DNA of 64,000 bases from Zobellella taiwanensis (GTDB taxonomy: Bacteria > Pseudomonadota > Gammaproteobacteria > Enterobacterales > Aeromonadaceae), in contig NZ_PXYH01000001.1 of assembly GCF_003012795.1 (NCBI RefSeq), forward strand, positions 62,001 through 126,000, read 5' to 3'. The position numbers and the translations under genes are program-made. The first letter of the stretch is position 1. The number at the start of each line of letters is the position of its first letter. Under the pieces are notes generated by a model. It saw only the letters and a program-made list of their open reading frames with translations. It made no database searches and had not been told where the DNA came from. Shown one piece after another: positions 52,656-62,957 of the stretch.

Positions 52656-53624
52656 CTACACCAGTTCACGGCAAACCAGATCCACCAGCATGCGGATATG
52701 GGCCGGGTTGTCGTTAAGGGCCGGGATGTACTGATAAGACTCGCCGCCCGCTTCCAGAAACAACTCCCGGTTTTGCTCGGCGATTTCTTCCAGGGTTTCC
52801 AGGCAGTCGGCCGAAAAGGCCGGACAAATCACGTCCAGCCGCCGGATGCCCTCGCCCGGCAGCGCCTTCATGGTTTCGTCGGTATAGGGTTGCAGCCACT
52901 CCTCGCGGCCAAAACGGGACTGAAACGTGGTGCGCCACTGGTGGCGCTCCAGCCCCAGCTCCGCCGCCAGCAACTCGGAGGTACGGTGGCACTGGCGCCC
53001 ATAGGGGTCGCCTTCGTCCTCGTAGCGCTTGGGAATACCGTGGTAAGACAGCAGCAGCAAATCGCCCCGGCCGTGCGTTTCCCAGTGCTCGCGCACCGAG
53101 GCGGCAAGCGCCTGGATATAACCGCCAAAGTCGTGGTAATCGTGCACAAAACGCAGTGCCGGCACCAGCCGCTCCTGTTTCATCAGCCGGGCCCAGGCAT
53201 CAAACACCGACGCCGTGGTACTGACCGAATACTGGGGATACAGCGGCAACACTATCACCCGGTCCACCCCCGCCGCCTTCAACTGCTGCCAGCCGCTGGC
53301 CATGGACGGCTCGCCATAGCTCATGCCGAGCGCCACCGGAATATCAATGCCCTCGGCCTGCAGCGCCTTGCTCAGGGCCGCCTGCTGGCGTTTGCTCACC
53401 ACCATCAGGGGCGAACCTTCCTCCCACCAGATGGACTGATACAACTTGGCCACCTTGGGCGAACGAAACGGCAGTATGATGCCGTGCAGCAAGGGGCACC
53501 AGAGCGCACGCGGCACATCCACCACCCGGTGGTCGTGCAGAAACTGAGCGAGAAAGGTTTTTACCGCGGCGGCGGTAGGGGCTGAAGGGGTACCCAGGTT
53601 AACCAGTAAGACGCCTGTTTTCAC
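52656..53624 (-). CDS. hemH: ferrochelatase
   Basis: Inserts iron into protoporphyrin IX, the last step of haem synthesis. From a GTG at 53624 ([19 protein letters not shown]) the product is 322 residues, the usual length. The catalytic His is in [19 protein letters not shown] near 185-203, and [16 protein letters not shown] and [15 protein letters not shown] are family motifs. The frame continues to 53729 without family similarity. adk is upstream in the same direction. Confidence 0.95.
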   Translation of the reverse strand: MKTGVLLVNLGTPSAPTAAAVKTFLAQFLHDHRVVDVPRALWCPLLHGIILPFRSPKVAKLYQSIWWEEGSPLMVVSKRQQAALSKALQAEGIDIPVALGMSYGEPSMASGWQQLKAAGVDRVIVLPLYPQYSVSTTASVFDAWARLMKQERLVPALRFVHDYHDFGGYIQALAASVREHWETHGRGDLLLLSYHGIPKRYEDEGDPYGRQCHRTSELLAAELGLERHQWRTTFQSRFGREEWLQPYTDETMKALPGEGIRRLDVICPAFSADCLETLEEIAEQNRELFLEAGGESYQYIPALNDNPAHIRMLVDLVCRELV

Positions 53625-53688
53625 CTTGTTACCAATCCTGAATAGTAAAAGGCCGGGCGCCATCGCGCCCGGCCCGGGACCGTGACGA

Positions 53689-54357
<669 letters not shown>

Positions 54358-54459
54358 TCATTCGTAATTGGGGGCTGATTGTGTCATGACACCGGCATCC
54401 GGACAAGTAACAGCGCCGGAGCCTTAGACCAATTGCTGATGATACCAGCGCTCCCCCCC

Positions 54460-54515
54460 AAAAAGGGGTCGGAGTCAATTTTGCAATCTGCAAAATTGAC
54501 TCCGACCCCTTTTTG
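54460..54515. repeat. REP pair (REPIN-like), left flank of the P450 operon
   Basis: AAAAAGGGGTCGGAGTCAAT and ATTGACTCCGACCCCTTTTT around an extended TTTGCA...TGCAAA centre. Confidence 0.93.
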
Positions 54516-54550
54516 GGTGCATTTCAACACCGGGGGAATTAGGGTAACCT

Positions 54551-55747
54551 GTGCGCCGTTTTACCTCCCAGCGCAGGAACAACGGATTGACGGTTAAACA
54601 ACGACAGGTATTTTACATCCACGGGTTCGACCCTCGCGGCCCGGGCCATTATCACAGCCTTTATCGTACCCAGTCGGCCCGGCAAAGTGCCGTAAACGGG
54701 CTGGATATTGCCGTGTCGCGCCGGCGCCGGCGTTCGGCCCACAGCCACCACTGGCAACTGCACACGCACCACACCCGCACCGATTATTGCTACCTGGGCT
54801 GGGATGACATTATCCGCCGCCACTGGGCCAAGGGCTGGTTTGATATTCTCGGCGACCTGGGCTGCTTTTTGTGGGCCTATGTGCTCTCGGGCCGGGTTAT
54901 CGCCTTTGCCCGGGCCTCGCACAAGCAGCTGATTGCCGGTTTTTACCCGGCCATTTACATCCTGCTCTCGGTCGTGTTCAGCGCCTGGCTGGCCTGGCAA
55001 CTGCCGGCCCTGTTGCCCTGGCATGCCCTGCCTACAGGCGCCGCCCTGCCCGGGCAGGCGGCGCTTGGCCTGGCGCTGTTCTGGCTGCTGATGCAAGGCG
55101 CCAGGCGACTGGGCAACCGGCTGGCGGTGTTCTGGCTGCTGCGTATTTATGCCTTTTCCGCCAAGTGGGCCAAGGGCGGCATTCCGGGCCTGGAAACACG
55201 CGCCGCCCGGTTTGCCGACGACATTGCCAACGCCATCCGCAACACCGACAACGACGAAATCCTGGTGGTCGCCCACAGCGTGGGCACCATGGTGGTGATT
55301 CCCGCCATGGCGGCGGCCCTGGCGCGGATCACCGACCCGGCCCTGTTTGCCAACAAGCGGGTGGTGCTGATCACCCTCGGCGAATGCATACCGCTTATCA
55401 GCTTTCAGCCCCGGGCCCACGAATTCAGGCAGGCCCTGCAGCAACTGGGCCAGGACCCGCGCCTGCTGTGGCTGGACTACACCGCCCCCACCGACGGCGC
55501 CTGTTTTCCGCTGCTCGATCCGGTAACCTCCTGCGGCCTGAACAGGGCCCCCAACGCCGGCCCGCACCTGCTCTCGCCCCGCTTTTTTACCCTTTATGAG
55601 GCCGGCCACTACAAAAAACTGCGCCGCGCCTGGTATACCATGCACTTTCTTTACCTGATGGCCGCCGACAAACCCGGCCGCTACGACTATTTCGCCTTTA
55701 CCGCCGGCCCCCGGCCCATTGCCCAGCATCTGGAGACACAGCCATGA
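54551..55747 (+). CDS. membrane protein with serine-hydrolase motif
   Basis: A 398-residue protein. VFYIHGFDPRGPGHYHSLY at about 20-38 resembles the oxyanion-hole strand of alpha/beta hydrolases. Two or three membrane helices follow at about 105-190. ILVVAHSVGTMVVIP near 237-251 has the nucleophile elbow (AHSVG). It may act on a lipid or ester. The stop overlaps the P450 start (ATGA), so the two are translationally coupled. Family unknown; hydrolase call is inference from motifs. Confidence 0.65.
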   Translation: MRRFTSQRRNNGLTVKQRQVFYIHGFDPRGPGHYHSLYRTQSARQSAVNGLDIAVSRRRRRSAHSHHWQLHTHHTRTDYCYLGWDDIIRRHWAKGWFDILGDLGCFLWAYVLSGRVIAFARASHKQLIAGFYPAIYILLSVVFSAWLAWQLPALLPWHALPTGAALPGQAALGLALFWLLMQGARRLGNRLAVFWLLRIYAFSAKWAKGGIPGLETRAARFADDIANAIRNTDNDEILVVAHSVGTMVVIPAMAAALARITDPALFANKRVVLITLGECIPLISFQPRAHEFRQALQQLGQDPRLLWLDYTAPTDGACFPLLDPVTSCGLNRAPNAGPHLLSPRFFTLYEAGHYKKLRRAWYTMHFLYLMAADKPGRYDYFAFTAGPRPIAQHLETQP

Positions 55748-57153
55748 CCTGTCCGGTATTTCCCAAACCCGCCAAAAGCAAAGCCTCGCTGTGGAAGGTA
55801 TTTTTCACCAAGCGCCGCTCCTGGCTGGATGCCCTGTACGAACGCAGCTACGGCATGAAAATGGGAGAATACAAACTGCCGGGGCTCAGGCTCTATATGG
55901 TCAACCAGCCCGAACTGGTGCGCCGCATCATGGTGCAGGAGGTGGGCAACTTCCCCAAAAACCGCCTGCTCGGGGATATTCTGGAGCCGCTGCTGGGCGA
56001 AAGCATCTTCACCACCAACGGCGAGCAATGGCAAAAACAGCGCAACATGCTCGACCCGGCCTTTAAGCACGCCCGGGTGCAACAGGTGTTTGGCCTGATG
56101 CAGGACGCCGCCAACGACATGCTGGCCCGGCTCGAACACCACCGGCCGGGGCAGGACATTGATCCGGAAATGACCTATGTCACCGCCGACATCATATTTC
56201 GCACCATCATGTCCACCCAGTTGCCGCCCGACCAGGCCAACCGCATCCTCGAAGCCTTTGTGCGCTTTCAGGCCGAATCGCCCAAGCTGGCCCTGCGGAA
56301 AATGTTCAACCTGCCCGGCTGGCTGCAACGCGGCCGGAGCGAACGCAAACGGCTGCAGGCCGCCCAGGAAATCCGCACCGCCATTGAAGACATTGTCCGC
56401 CCCCGCTACCGGCAGGCCGAAGCCGCCCGCGCCGGTTGCCCCCAAAGCCGGGCGGCCCTTGAACAACAGCAAGACATTTTATCCTCCCTGCTGCTGACCA
56501 CCGACAATACCACCGGCCAGCCATTCTCCTTCAGCGAGATTGTCGACCAAATCTCCATGCTGTTTTTGGCCGGCCACGAAACCTCGGCCAGCGCCCTGAC
56601 CTGGTCGCTGTATTTGCTGGCCCTGTATCCCGAAGTGCAGGAAGACGCCCACGCCGAAGTGGTGCGGGTGCTGGAACAACAACCGATGAGCGTGGAAGCC
56701 ATTCGCAAAATGGTGCTGGTGCGCGACATCTTCCGCGAAGCCCTGCGGCTGTATCCGCCGGTGGGTTTTTTGTCGCGCGAGTGCACCCACGCCACCGACA
56801 TGCGCGACAAACACATGCCGGCGGGATCGTCGGTGATGATTTCGCCCTGGCTTATTCACCGCCACCAGGAATTTTGGGATAATCCGCACGGATTTGACCC
56901 GTACCGTTTTACCGGCAAAAACCTCAAAACTCCCCTGAGCAAATCTTACCTGCCGTTTGGCGCCGGCCCCCGGGTATGCATTGGCGCCGCCTTTGCCCAG
57001 CAGGAGGCCAGCCTTATCCTGGCCAGCATCCTCAGGGACTACCGCTTTACCCTGGCCGAGGGCTTTGCCCCCCAGCCGGTGGGCAGGCTCACCATTCGCT
57101 CGGAAAACGGACTGCAACTGGTACTGACTCGCAGAGAACAACAACAATCATGA
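55744..57153 (+). CDS. cytochrome P450
   Basis: Haem monooxygenase. 469 residues. The I-helix is MLFLAGHETSASALTW at about 277-292, the K-helix ExxR is REALRLYPPVG near 333-343, and the haem loop LPFGAGPRVCIGAAFA near 405-420 holds the axial Cys. No membrane anchor is present, so it needs separate redox partners, which are not in the window. Coupled upstream to the hydrolase-like gene and downstream to a small membrane protein by four-base overlaps. The substrate may be a fatty acid or lipid; that is inference. Confidence 0.95.
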   Translation: MTCPVFPKPAKSKASLWKVFFTKRRSWLDALYERSYGMKMGEYKLPGLRLYMVNQPELVRRIMVQEVGNFPKNRLLGDILEPLLGESIFTTNGEQWQKQRNMLDPAFKHARVQQVFGLMQDAANDMLARLEHHRPGQDIDPEMTYVTADIIFRTIMSTQLPPDQANRILEAFVRFQAESPKLALRKMFNLPGWLQRGRSERKRLQAAQEIRTAIEDIVRPRYRQAEAARAGCPQSRAALEQQQDILSSLLLTTDNTTGQPFSFSEIVDQISMLFLAGHETSASALTWSLYLLALYPEVQEDAHAEVVRVLEQQPMSVEAIRKMVLVRDIFREALRLYPPVGFLSRECTHATDMRDKHMPAGSSVMISPWLIHRHQEFWDNPHGFDPYRFTGKNLKTPLSKSYLPFGAGPRVCIGAAFAQQEASLILASILRDYRFTLAEGFAPQPVGRLTIRSENGLQLVLTRREQQQS

Positions 57154-57497
57154 AAGAACGTATTGCCGGATTTATCCTGATGTGCGCCGTGGTCCCCCTG
57201 GCCATACTGGGCTACCTCATCATCTGTTATGTAGGCTTTGTGGGCCGGGTAGAGCGCGGCCGCGCCGGGGTGCGCGCCCTCGACCACTTTGTTAACGCCT
57301 CGGTATTCAACGGCTACGCCTGGGAATCGGTGTCGTCCCATGCCTGGCGCGAGCGCGAAAACAAATGGTGGGCACGCTTCGTGATTTGGCTGACCGACAA
57401 ATTCCAGCAGGATCACTGCAAACGCGCCAACAAACGCGAACAACCCCTGGTGGATTTAATGCTGCAAAAGGGCCTGCACAAGCAAACCATCAAATAA
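57150..57497 (+). CDS. small membrane protein of the P450 operon
   Basis: A 115-residue protein with one N-terminal membrane helix (about 6-30, ILMCAVVPLAILGYLIICYVGFVG) and a basic soluble tail (SSHAWRERENKWWARFVIW, CKRANKREQ). ATG overlaps the P450 stop. No family is recognised. It might tether the P450 or a partner at the membrane; there is no direct evidence. Confidence 0.65.
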   Translation: MKERIAGFILMCAVVPLAILGYLIICYVGFVGRVERGRAGVRALDHFVNASVFNGYAWESVSSHAWRERENKWWARFVIWLTDKFQQDHCKRANKREQPLVDLMLQKGLHKQTIK

Positions 57498-57540
57498 CCG
57501 CCGCGGGCAGCGCCGGCCGCCCGCAGGGAAACGAAGCGGC

Positions 57541-57566
57541 AAAAAATGACTCCGACCCCATTTTGG
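57541..57566. repeat. REP half-site, right flank of the P450 operon
   Basis: AAAAATGACTCCGACCCCAT, the half-site type with T and ATTTT flanks, inverted relative to 48562. Confidence 0.9.
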
Positions 57567-57660
57567 GGGGAGATTAGAGGTTAAGTATCCACTGACCCTG
57601 TGCTAGTATTCGCCGGTCAGATGGCCACCGATACACCAACCAAAACAAACGGAACCTGTG

Positions 57661-58944
57661 ATGCAATCAGTCTTGCTACTCCAAGGACCGCTGGGGCCCT
57701 TTTTTCAGCACTTTTCTCGTTTTTTGGACCGGCAAGGCATCCAGGTACACAAAATCAACTTTAACGGCGGCGACAGCTGCTGGCCCTGCAAGGGGCACAA
57801 CGTCAATTACACCGGCACCCTGCCCGAATGGCGGCACTTTCTGGACAACTACCTGAAAGCACACCGCATAGACACCGTGTTCTGCTACAGCGACTGCCGC
57901 GAATACCACGCGGTGGCGCGCCAGTTTTGCCTGAGCCATGGCGTGCGCTTTTTTGTATTCGAAGAAGGCTACCTGCGCCCCCACTACATTACCCTGGAAG
58001 AAAACGGCGTTAATGCCCACAGCCCCTGGTTTGGCAAACTCGACCGCCTGCTGGATGAGGTGTCGCCCGAGCCCCCCCATCACGACTTTAATATCAAGCC
58101 CAACTTCAAGCGCCGCATTTACTTTGCCATGCGCTACTACGCCCAAATGCAACTGACCCGCGGGCGTTTTAACCACTACGTACACCACCGCCACCGCCCC
58201 TATTGGCAGGAAGGCACCGCCTGGCTGAAAGGCTGGTACACCAAATACAGCCACACCGCCCACGACAAAGGGCTGCAACAGCAACTGATTGACCACCATT
58301 CGGGGCATATCCACCTGGTGCCGCTGCAGGTGGCGGACGATTTTCAAATCCGCACCCACTCCCCGTTCCGGGACGTGGCCGAGTCGATAGAGCATATTCT
58401 CGAATCCTTTGCCGCCACCGCCCCGCAAAACGACGTGCTGATGTTCAAACATCACCCCATGGATCGCGGCTACACCAACTACAGCCGGCTTATCCACGGC
58501 CTGGCGCGCAAGCTCGGCATTAAGGACAGGGTGTTTTACGGCTTTGAAATATCGCTGCCGGACCTTTACCACCATTGCAAAGGCGTGGTAACCGTAAACA
58601 GCACCGTGGGGCTGTCTGCCCTGTTTCACCACATTCCCACCCTGACCCTGGGCCAGGCGCTGTATGACATTCCCGGACTCACCAGCCAGTGCAGCCTGGA
58701 AGAATTCTGGCACCGGCCGCAACCGGTAAATAAAAAGCGCTTTCGCCAATTGCAGAGCTTTTTGCTGCACAACACCCAGCTCAATGGCAGCTTTTACTGC
58801 GAACCCGCCAAAACCTGCCAACAGATATGGCAGCAACTGCAAAACCTGCATCATCAGCGCGCCCCCCAACCCAAGGCCGTACCCCAGCGCCCAACCCAAC
58901 CCGCCGGCAACCCCGGCTGCGCCACCGCCGAAGAAGTCGCCTGA
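57661..58944 (+). CDS. kpsS: KpsS-like capsule polysaccharide protein (Kdo transferase family)
   Basis: A 427-residue cytoplasmic protein of the KpsS/KpsC capsule family, which adds the beta-Kdo linker on lipid in ABC-dependent capsules. VLLLQGPLGPFFQHFSRFL at about 4-22, INFNGGDSCWP, FFVFEEGYLRPHYITLEENGVN at about 98-119 and KHHPMDRGYTNY near 263-274 are family motifs, and VVTVNSTVGLSALFHHIPTLTLG is near 318-340. The C-terminal 30 residues are Pro-rich. A GTG ATG pair precedes; ATG 57661 is used. It stands apart from the export genes, separated by a REP pair. Confidence 0.9.
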   Translation: MQSVLLLQGPLGPFFQHFSRFLDRQGIQVHKINFNGGDSCWPCKGHNVNYTGTLPEWRHFLDNYLKAHRIDTVFCYSDCREYHAVARQFCLSHGVRFFVFEEGYLRPHYITLEENGVNAHSPWFGKLDRLLDEVSPEPPHHDFNIKPNFKRRIYFAMRYYAQMQLTRGRFNHYVHHRHRPYWQEGTAWLKGWYTKYSHTAHDKGLQQQLIDHHSGHIHLVPLQVADDFQIRTHSPFRDVAESIEHILESFAATAPQNDVLMFKHHPMDRGYTNYSRLIHGLARKLGIKDRVFYGFEISLPDLYHHCKGVVTVNSTVGLSALFHHIPTLTLGQALYDIPGLTSQCSLEEFWHRPQPVNKKRFRQLQSFLLHNTQLNGSFYCEPAKTCQQIWQQLQNLHHQRAPQPKAVPQRPTQPAGNPGCATAEEVA

Positions 58945-58959
58945 TATCCCCAAAGAGGT

Positions 58960-59006
58960 AAAAAGGGGTCGGAGTCAATTTTTAATTGACTCCGACCCCT
59001 TTTTTT
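58960..59006. repeat. REP pair (REPIN-like) between KpsS and the export operon
   Basis: AAAAAGGGGTCGGAGTCAAT with ATTGACTCCGACCCCTTTTT, 16 bases after the KpsS stop. Confidence 0.93.
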
Positions 59007-59194
59007 CTGTCATGGTGCGGTAATGAGACTGTCATAACATTACGCGACCAATACCCGCGCAATCGCACGCGCAACGGTCGAAATCGGCCCATGCCGGTGG
59101 TATTATCTGGCAGTCAAAAATTAACGCCTTGCAATTTGCAACCGCGTTTTACAAGGAGTGAGTGAAACCAGCAGATTAGGGGCTGTAACCTAAG

Positions 59195-59206
59195 GGCGGT
59201 AGCGTG
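59195..59206 (+). promoter_or_regulatory. ops / JUMPStart element (RfaH recruitment)
   Basis: GGCGGTAGCGTG is an exact ops core. It follows CAGCAGATTAGGGGCTG, which fits the JUMPStart layout, and it lies about 150 bases before the first gene of the capsule export operon. RfaH loaded here allows transcription through long surface-polysaccharide operons. Confidence 0.93.
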
Positions 59207-59354
59207 CCTTTTTTGCCATACAGCAACAGGTAAGTTGTTGTTTTATATGGCTACACATCTCAAGTGAAGCACCATTCACCGTTTTCGCCCCGCTTGCTGC
59301 GTTCCGTACACTCATTACCACTGAATTCGTAATCAAAAAGAGCGCAATACACCA

Positions 59355-59720
59355 ATGCAGTTATCCAAAAACAAGATGCTCCTCCCCCTTGTTGCGCTGG
59401 GCATCCTCGCCGCCAGCGGCTGTGCCAGCCAGCAAACCGGCAACCCCGCCACATCCCCGGCCCCGGTGGCCGGCAGCAATGAACTCAGCCGCTATCTCAA
59501 CAGCGCCGCCCCGGGCAGTGCCGCCACCCTGGCCCAAACCCCCTGGGGCAACAACCTCACCGTATTGGCCAACGCGCCCTACTTTGCCGCCAGCGGCCGC
59601 ACCTGCCGCGAGCTGGAAGTGACCCAGCCCACCGGCAGCGCCGAACTTCATATAGCCTGCAAAGCCAACAACGGCGACTGGACCCTCACCCGTCCGGTAA
59701 CCCGCCTGCTCAACCGCTGA
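59355..59720 (+). CDS. small lipoprotein at the head of the capsule operon
   Basis: A 121-residue lipoprotein with lipobox LAASGC (Cys at 23). The mature part has an Ala/Pro linker, SNELSRYLNSAAPGSAATL, then NAPYFAASGRTCRELEV with one Cys and a later C in LHIACKANNGDW, possibly a disulfide. The family resembles short outer-membrane antigens that precede KpsD in some clusters. Its exact role is unknown. Confidence 0.75.
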   Translation: MQLSKNKMLLPLVALGILAASGCASQQTGNPATSPAPVAGSNELSRYLNSAAPGSAATLAQTPWGNNLTVLANAPYFAASGRTCRELEVTQPTGSAELHIACKANNGDWTLTRPVTRLLNR

Positions 59721-59746
59721 TCCCGCATATTCTTGAGTAATCCAAC

Positions 59747-61483
59747 ATGACCAACCGAATTCACGCTTTGGTGAAACAGTCCTGCCTGTTCGCCGTGCTG
59801 GCCGTTTCTGCCACCGCCGCCCAAGCCCAGTTGATTGGCGCCAATGCCGGCGCCCTGCCCGCGGAACAACAAAGCCGCTTTAACGCCCCTTCCGAGGCCG
59901 ACCAAAGCGCCCAAAACAGCCAAACCCAGTGGCAAAGCGGCCGCTACGGCCCGGTTAACCCCCAGGGGCGCCCCGGCCTGGCCCCCCTGCCGCAAGACGA
60001 ACTGCCCAGCTTTGGCAGCCATTTGTTCAGCGGCGGCTTTAGCGGCATGCGGGCCGATGGCCTTAACCCCGACTATGTGATCACCCCCGGCGACCAGGTT
60101 ACCCTGCGGGTATGGGGCGCGGTAGAAATAGACCGGGTATTGCCGGTGGATGCCCAGGGCAACATTTTTATTCCCGGCGTGGGCCCCATTAAGGTACAGG
60201 GCATCAAGCACGGCCAGCTGGACGCCAAAGTACGCGCCGCCGTTAACTCCATTTATTCCAACAACGTGCAGGTATACACCAACCTGCAGGGCGTGCAGCC
60301 CGTGTCGGTGTTTGTAACCGGCTATGTGCAAAACCCCGGCCGCTTTGCCGGCACCCCCAACGACTCGCTGCTGTATTTTCTGGACCAGGCCGGCGGCATA
60401 GACGACGCCACCGGCAGCTACCGCAAGGTGCGGGTAGTGCGCGGCGGCAACACCATTGCCACCGCCGACTTATACGCCTTTTTGATTAACGGCACTCTGC
60501 CCAACCTGCAATACAAAGACGGCGACACCATAGTGGTGGAAGAGCGCGGCCCCACCGTAACAGTAGAAGGCGACGTAGCCCGCCCCTACCGCTACGAACT
60601 GCAGCCCGGCGCCATGACCGGCCAAACCCTGCTCGAACTGGCCCGGCTCAAGTCCAACGTAACCCATGTGCTGCTGCGCGGCGCCCGCGCCAACGGCCCC
60701 GTTTCCAGCTATATAGACCTGCCCGATTTTCGCGGCCAGGCACTGCAAAGCGGCGACCAGGTGGTGTTTAGCAGCGACATGCGCGACGACACCATCGTAG
60801 TGGAACTGGAAGGCAGCTACTACGGCCCCTCCCGCTTTGCCCTGCCGCGCGATGCCCGCCTGCACGAACTGCTGGATGCCATTGCCGTGCCGCAAAACAT
60901 GACCGACGTACACAGCATCTCGCTCAAGCGCATTAGCGTGGCCGAGCGGCAAAAACAGGCACTCGAAGAAAGCCTGGCCCGGCTGGAAACCACCTATTTG
61001 GGGGCCTCTTCCTCCACCCCGGAAGAAGCGGAAATAAGGGTGCGCGAGGCGGAGCTTATCAGCAACTTTATTGAACGCGCCCGCGAAGTGGAGCCCAACG
61101 GCCGCCTGGTGCTGGCCAACGCCGGCACCATTACCGACATCCGCCTGCAGGACGGCGACGTCATTACCATTCCCGAGGTGAGCGACTCCATCCTTATCAG
61201 CGGCGAAGTGCTGGTGCCCCAGTCTGTGGTGTTTAGCGCCGGGCGCAGCGCCAAAGACTATATCGCCGGCGCCGGCGGCTTTACCGACCATGCCAATGAA
61301 AGCCGCATTTTGGTGGTGCGCCAAAACGGCGAAGTGCGCGAGGCAAACGACGTAACCCTGCGCCCGGGCGACGAAATTCTGGTATTGCCCCAGGCCCCCA
61401 CCAAAAACCTGCAACTGGCCGGCACCATTACCCAAATTCTGTATCAGATTGCCATTGCGGCCAAAGTGGCGGTGGATCTGTAA
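59747..61483 (+). CDS. kpsD: KpsD-like polysaccharide export outer-membrane protein
   Basis: A 578-residue exported protein with a signal peptide to about 27 (AAQAQ). The polysaccharide export domain begins DYVITPGDQVTLRVWGAVE at about 107-125, followed by GVGPIKVQGIKHGQL and several SLBB-type segments (VFVTGYVQNPGRFAG, VTVEGDVARPYRYEL, ILISGEVLVPQSVVF). It forms the outer-membrane exit with KpsE. Its stop overlaps the KpsM start (TAATG). Confidence 0.93.
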   Translation: MTNRIHALVKQSCLFAVLAVSATAAQAQLIGANAGALPAEQQSRFNAPSEADQSAQNSQTQWQSGRYGPVNPQGRPGLAPLPQDELPSFGSHLFSGGFSGMRADGLNPDYVITPGDQVTLRVWGAVEIDRVLPVDAQGNIFIPGVGPIKVQGIKHGQLDAKVRAAVNSIYSNNVQVYTNLQGVQPVSVFVTGYVQNPGRFAGTPNDSLLYFLDQAGGIDDATGSYRKVRVVRGGNTIATADLYAFLINGTLPNLQYKDGDTIVVEERGPTVTVEGDVARPYRYELQPGAMTGQTLLELARLKSNVTHVLLRGARANGPVSSYIDLPDFRGQALQSGDQVVFSSDMRDDTIVVELEGSYYGPSRFALPRDARLHELLDAIAVPQNMTDVHSISLKRISVAERQKQALEESLARLETTYLGASSSTPEEAEIRVREAELISNFIERAREVEPNGRLVLANAGTITDIRLQDGDVITIPEVSDSILISGEVLVPQSVVFSAGRSAKDYIAGAGGFTDHANESRILVVRQNGEVREANDVTLRPGDEILVLPQAPTKNLQLAGTITQILYQIAIAAKVAVDL

Positions 61484-62280
61484 TGAGCACCCTGCAACGC
61501 CGCACGCCCTGGCAGGTAACGCGCAGCGTGTGGTTTGCCATGTTTATGCGGGAGGCCGTGTCCCGCACCATGGCCGACCGCATGGGCTGGTTTTGGATGA
61601 TTGTAGAGCCAGCATCGGTTATCGCCATTATGGCGTTAATCCGGGCTCAGCTAAGTGGCAGCAACAAACTCATCATGAATGCCGATTTCATTCCCTGGAT
61701 GATCATTGGCATGATGGGCTTTTTTCTAATCCGCGAAGGGCTAAGCCGCAGCCAGGGGGCTATTGGTTCTGCTCATGCGCTGTTTGCTTACCGCCAGGTT
61801 CAACCAATAGACAGCGTGCTGGTGCGTACCTGGGTAGACGGCATGCTGCGCACAGTAGTGTTTGTGCTCTTTGTATTTGGCGGCATGCTGCTGGGGCTGC
61901 ATATTTTCCCCGATAATGTACTGCTTGGGTTACTGGGCTGGGCCTCACTATGGGCGCTGGCACTGGGCTTTGCTCTGGTCATTTCTGTTACCGCCCGGTT
62001 GGTTCCTGAAGTGGGAAAAATCATTAATATGCTCAGCCTGCCACTCATGATTTTAAGCGGTGCTATTTTGCCGCTTAACAGCCTGCCCCACAGCATTCTG
62101 GAATATTTAATGCTTAACCCTATAGTGCATGGGCTGGAGCTGCTGCGTGCCGGTTTTTTTGAGCGCTATCATATGGTACCCGGCACCAGCCCGCTTTATT
62201 TGTGGCTATGGATATTAGGGCTGAACGCAGCGGGTTTGTTGATGTACCTTCGCTATAAAGAAAGGTTAAAAGCCAAATGA
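61483..62280 (+). CDS. kpsM: capsule ABC transporter permease KpsM
   Basis: A 265-residue ABC-2 permease with six helices. MFMREAVSRTMADRMGWFWMIVEP at about 20-43 is the KpsM N-terminal signature, and RPxxxQP-like FAYRQVQPIDSVLVRTWVDG follows at about 100-119, then LPLMILSGAILPLNSLP. It exports lipid-linked capsule with KpsT. The stop overlaps kpsT (ATGA). Confidence 0.95.
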   Translation: MSTLQRRTPWQVTRSVWFAMFMREAVSRTMADRMGWFWMIVEPASVIAIMALIRAQLSGSNKLIMNADFIPWMIIGMMGFFLIREGLSRSQGAIGSAHALFAYRQVQPIDSVLVRTWVDGMLRTVVFVLFVFGGMLLGLHIFPDNVLLGLLGWASLWALALGFALVISVTARLVPEVGKIINMLSLPLMILSGAILPLNSLPHSILEYLMLNPIVHGLELLRAGFFERYHMVPGTSPLYLWLWILGLNAAGLLMYLRYKERLKAK

Positions 62281-62957
62281 TTACGCTCAGTAACCTTTAT
62301 AAACGCTATAACAACCGGGACGGCCGCGAGGCTCCCTGGGTGCTGAAAGACATTAATCTCACTATTCCTACAAACGTAAGCGTGGGCTTGCTGGGCCGCA
62401 ATGGTGCCGGCAAAAGTACATTACTGCGCTTAATTGCCGGCATGGACAGCCCGGAAAAAGGCAAAGTAGAACGCCATTGCCGGGTGTCTTGGCCCATAGG
62501 CCTTTCCGGTGGCTTTCAAAGCTCCATGACCGGGCGGCAAAACGTAAAGTTTGTAGCGCGGGTGCATGGTGCCGGCATGGACGTGCACCGCATTATAAAA
62601 TCGGTAGAAGACTTTGCCGAGCTGGGCAGCGCCTTTGACCGCCCCATAAAAACCTACTCATCAGGCATGCGCTCCAGACTTAATTTTGGCTTATCTCTGG
62701 CGTTTGATTTTGATGTTTACCTCTCGGACGAAGCCACCGCCGTAGGCGACCGCGCCTTTAAAGACAAAGCAGCCAAAGCCTTTAAAGACAAGGTGGGTCA
62801 GTCCAGCCTGATAATGGTGTCGCACTCCGAAGGCATACTTAAAGACCTCTGCCAGGCCGGCATTTACCTTAAAAACGGCCAGGCCCATTGGTATGACGAC
62901 ATAAATGACGCCATAGCGGCTTATCACGAAGAAACGTCCCCGCCTCCGGCGGGGTAA
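62277..62957 (+). CDS. kpsT: capsule ABC transporter ATPase KpsT
   Basis: A 226-residue ATPase. Walker A is LLGRNGAGKSTLLRLIAG at about 37-54, the signature IKTYSSGMRSRLNFGLSLA at about 124-142 and Walker B FDVYLSDEATAVGD, where KpsT-type proteins have SDE for the usual LDE. Its TAA stop is the first bases of a palindromic element at 62955. Confidence 0.95.
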   Translation: MITLSNLYKRYNNRDGREAPWVLKDINLTIPTNVSVGLLGRNGAGKSTLLRLIAGMDSPEKGKVERHCRVSWPIGLSGGFQSSMTGRQNVKFVARVHGAGMDVHRIIKSVEDFAELGSAFDRPIKTYSSGMRSRLNFGLSLAFDFDVYLSDEATAVGDRAFKDKAAKAFKDKVGQSSLIMVSHSEGILKDLCQAGIYLKNGQAHWYDDINDAIAAYHEETSPPPAG

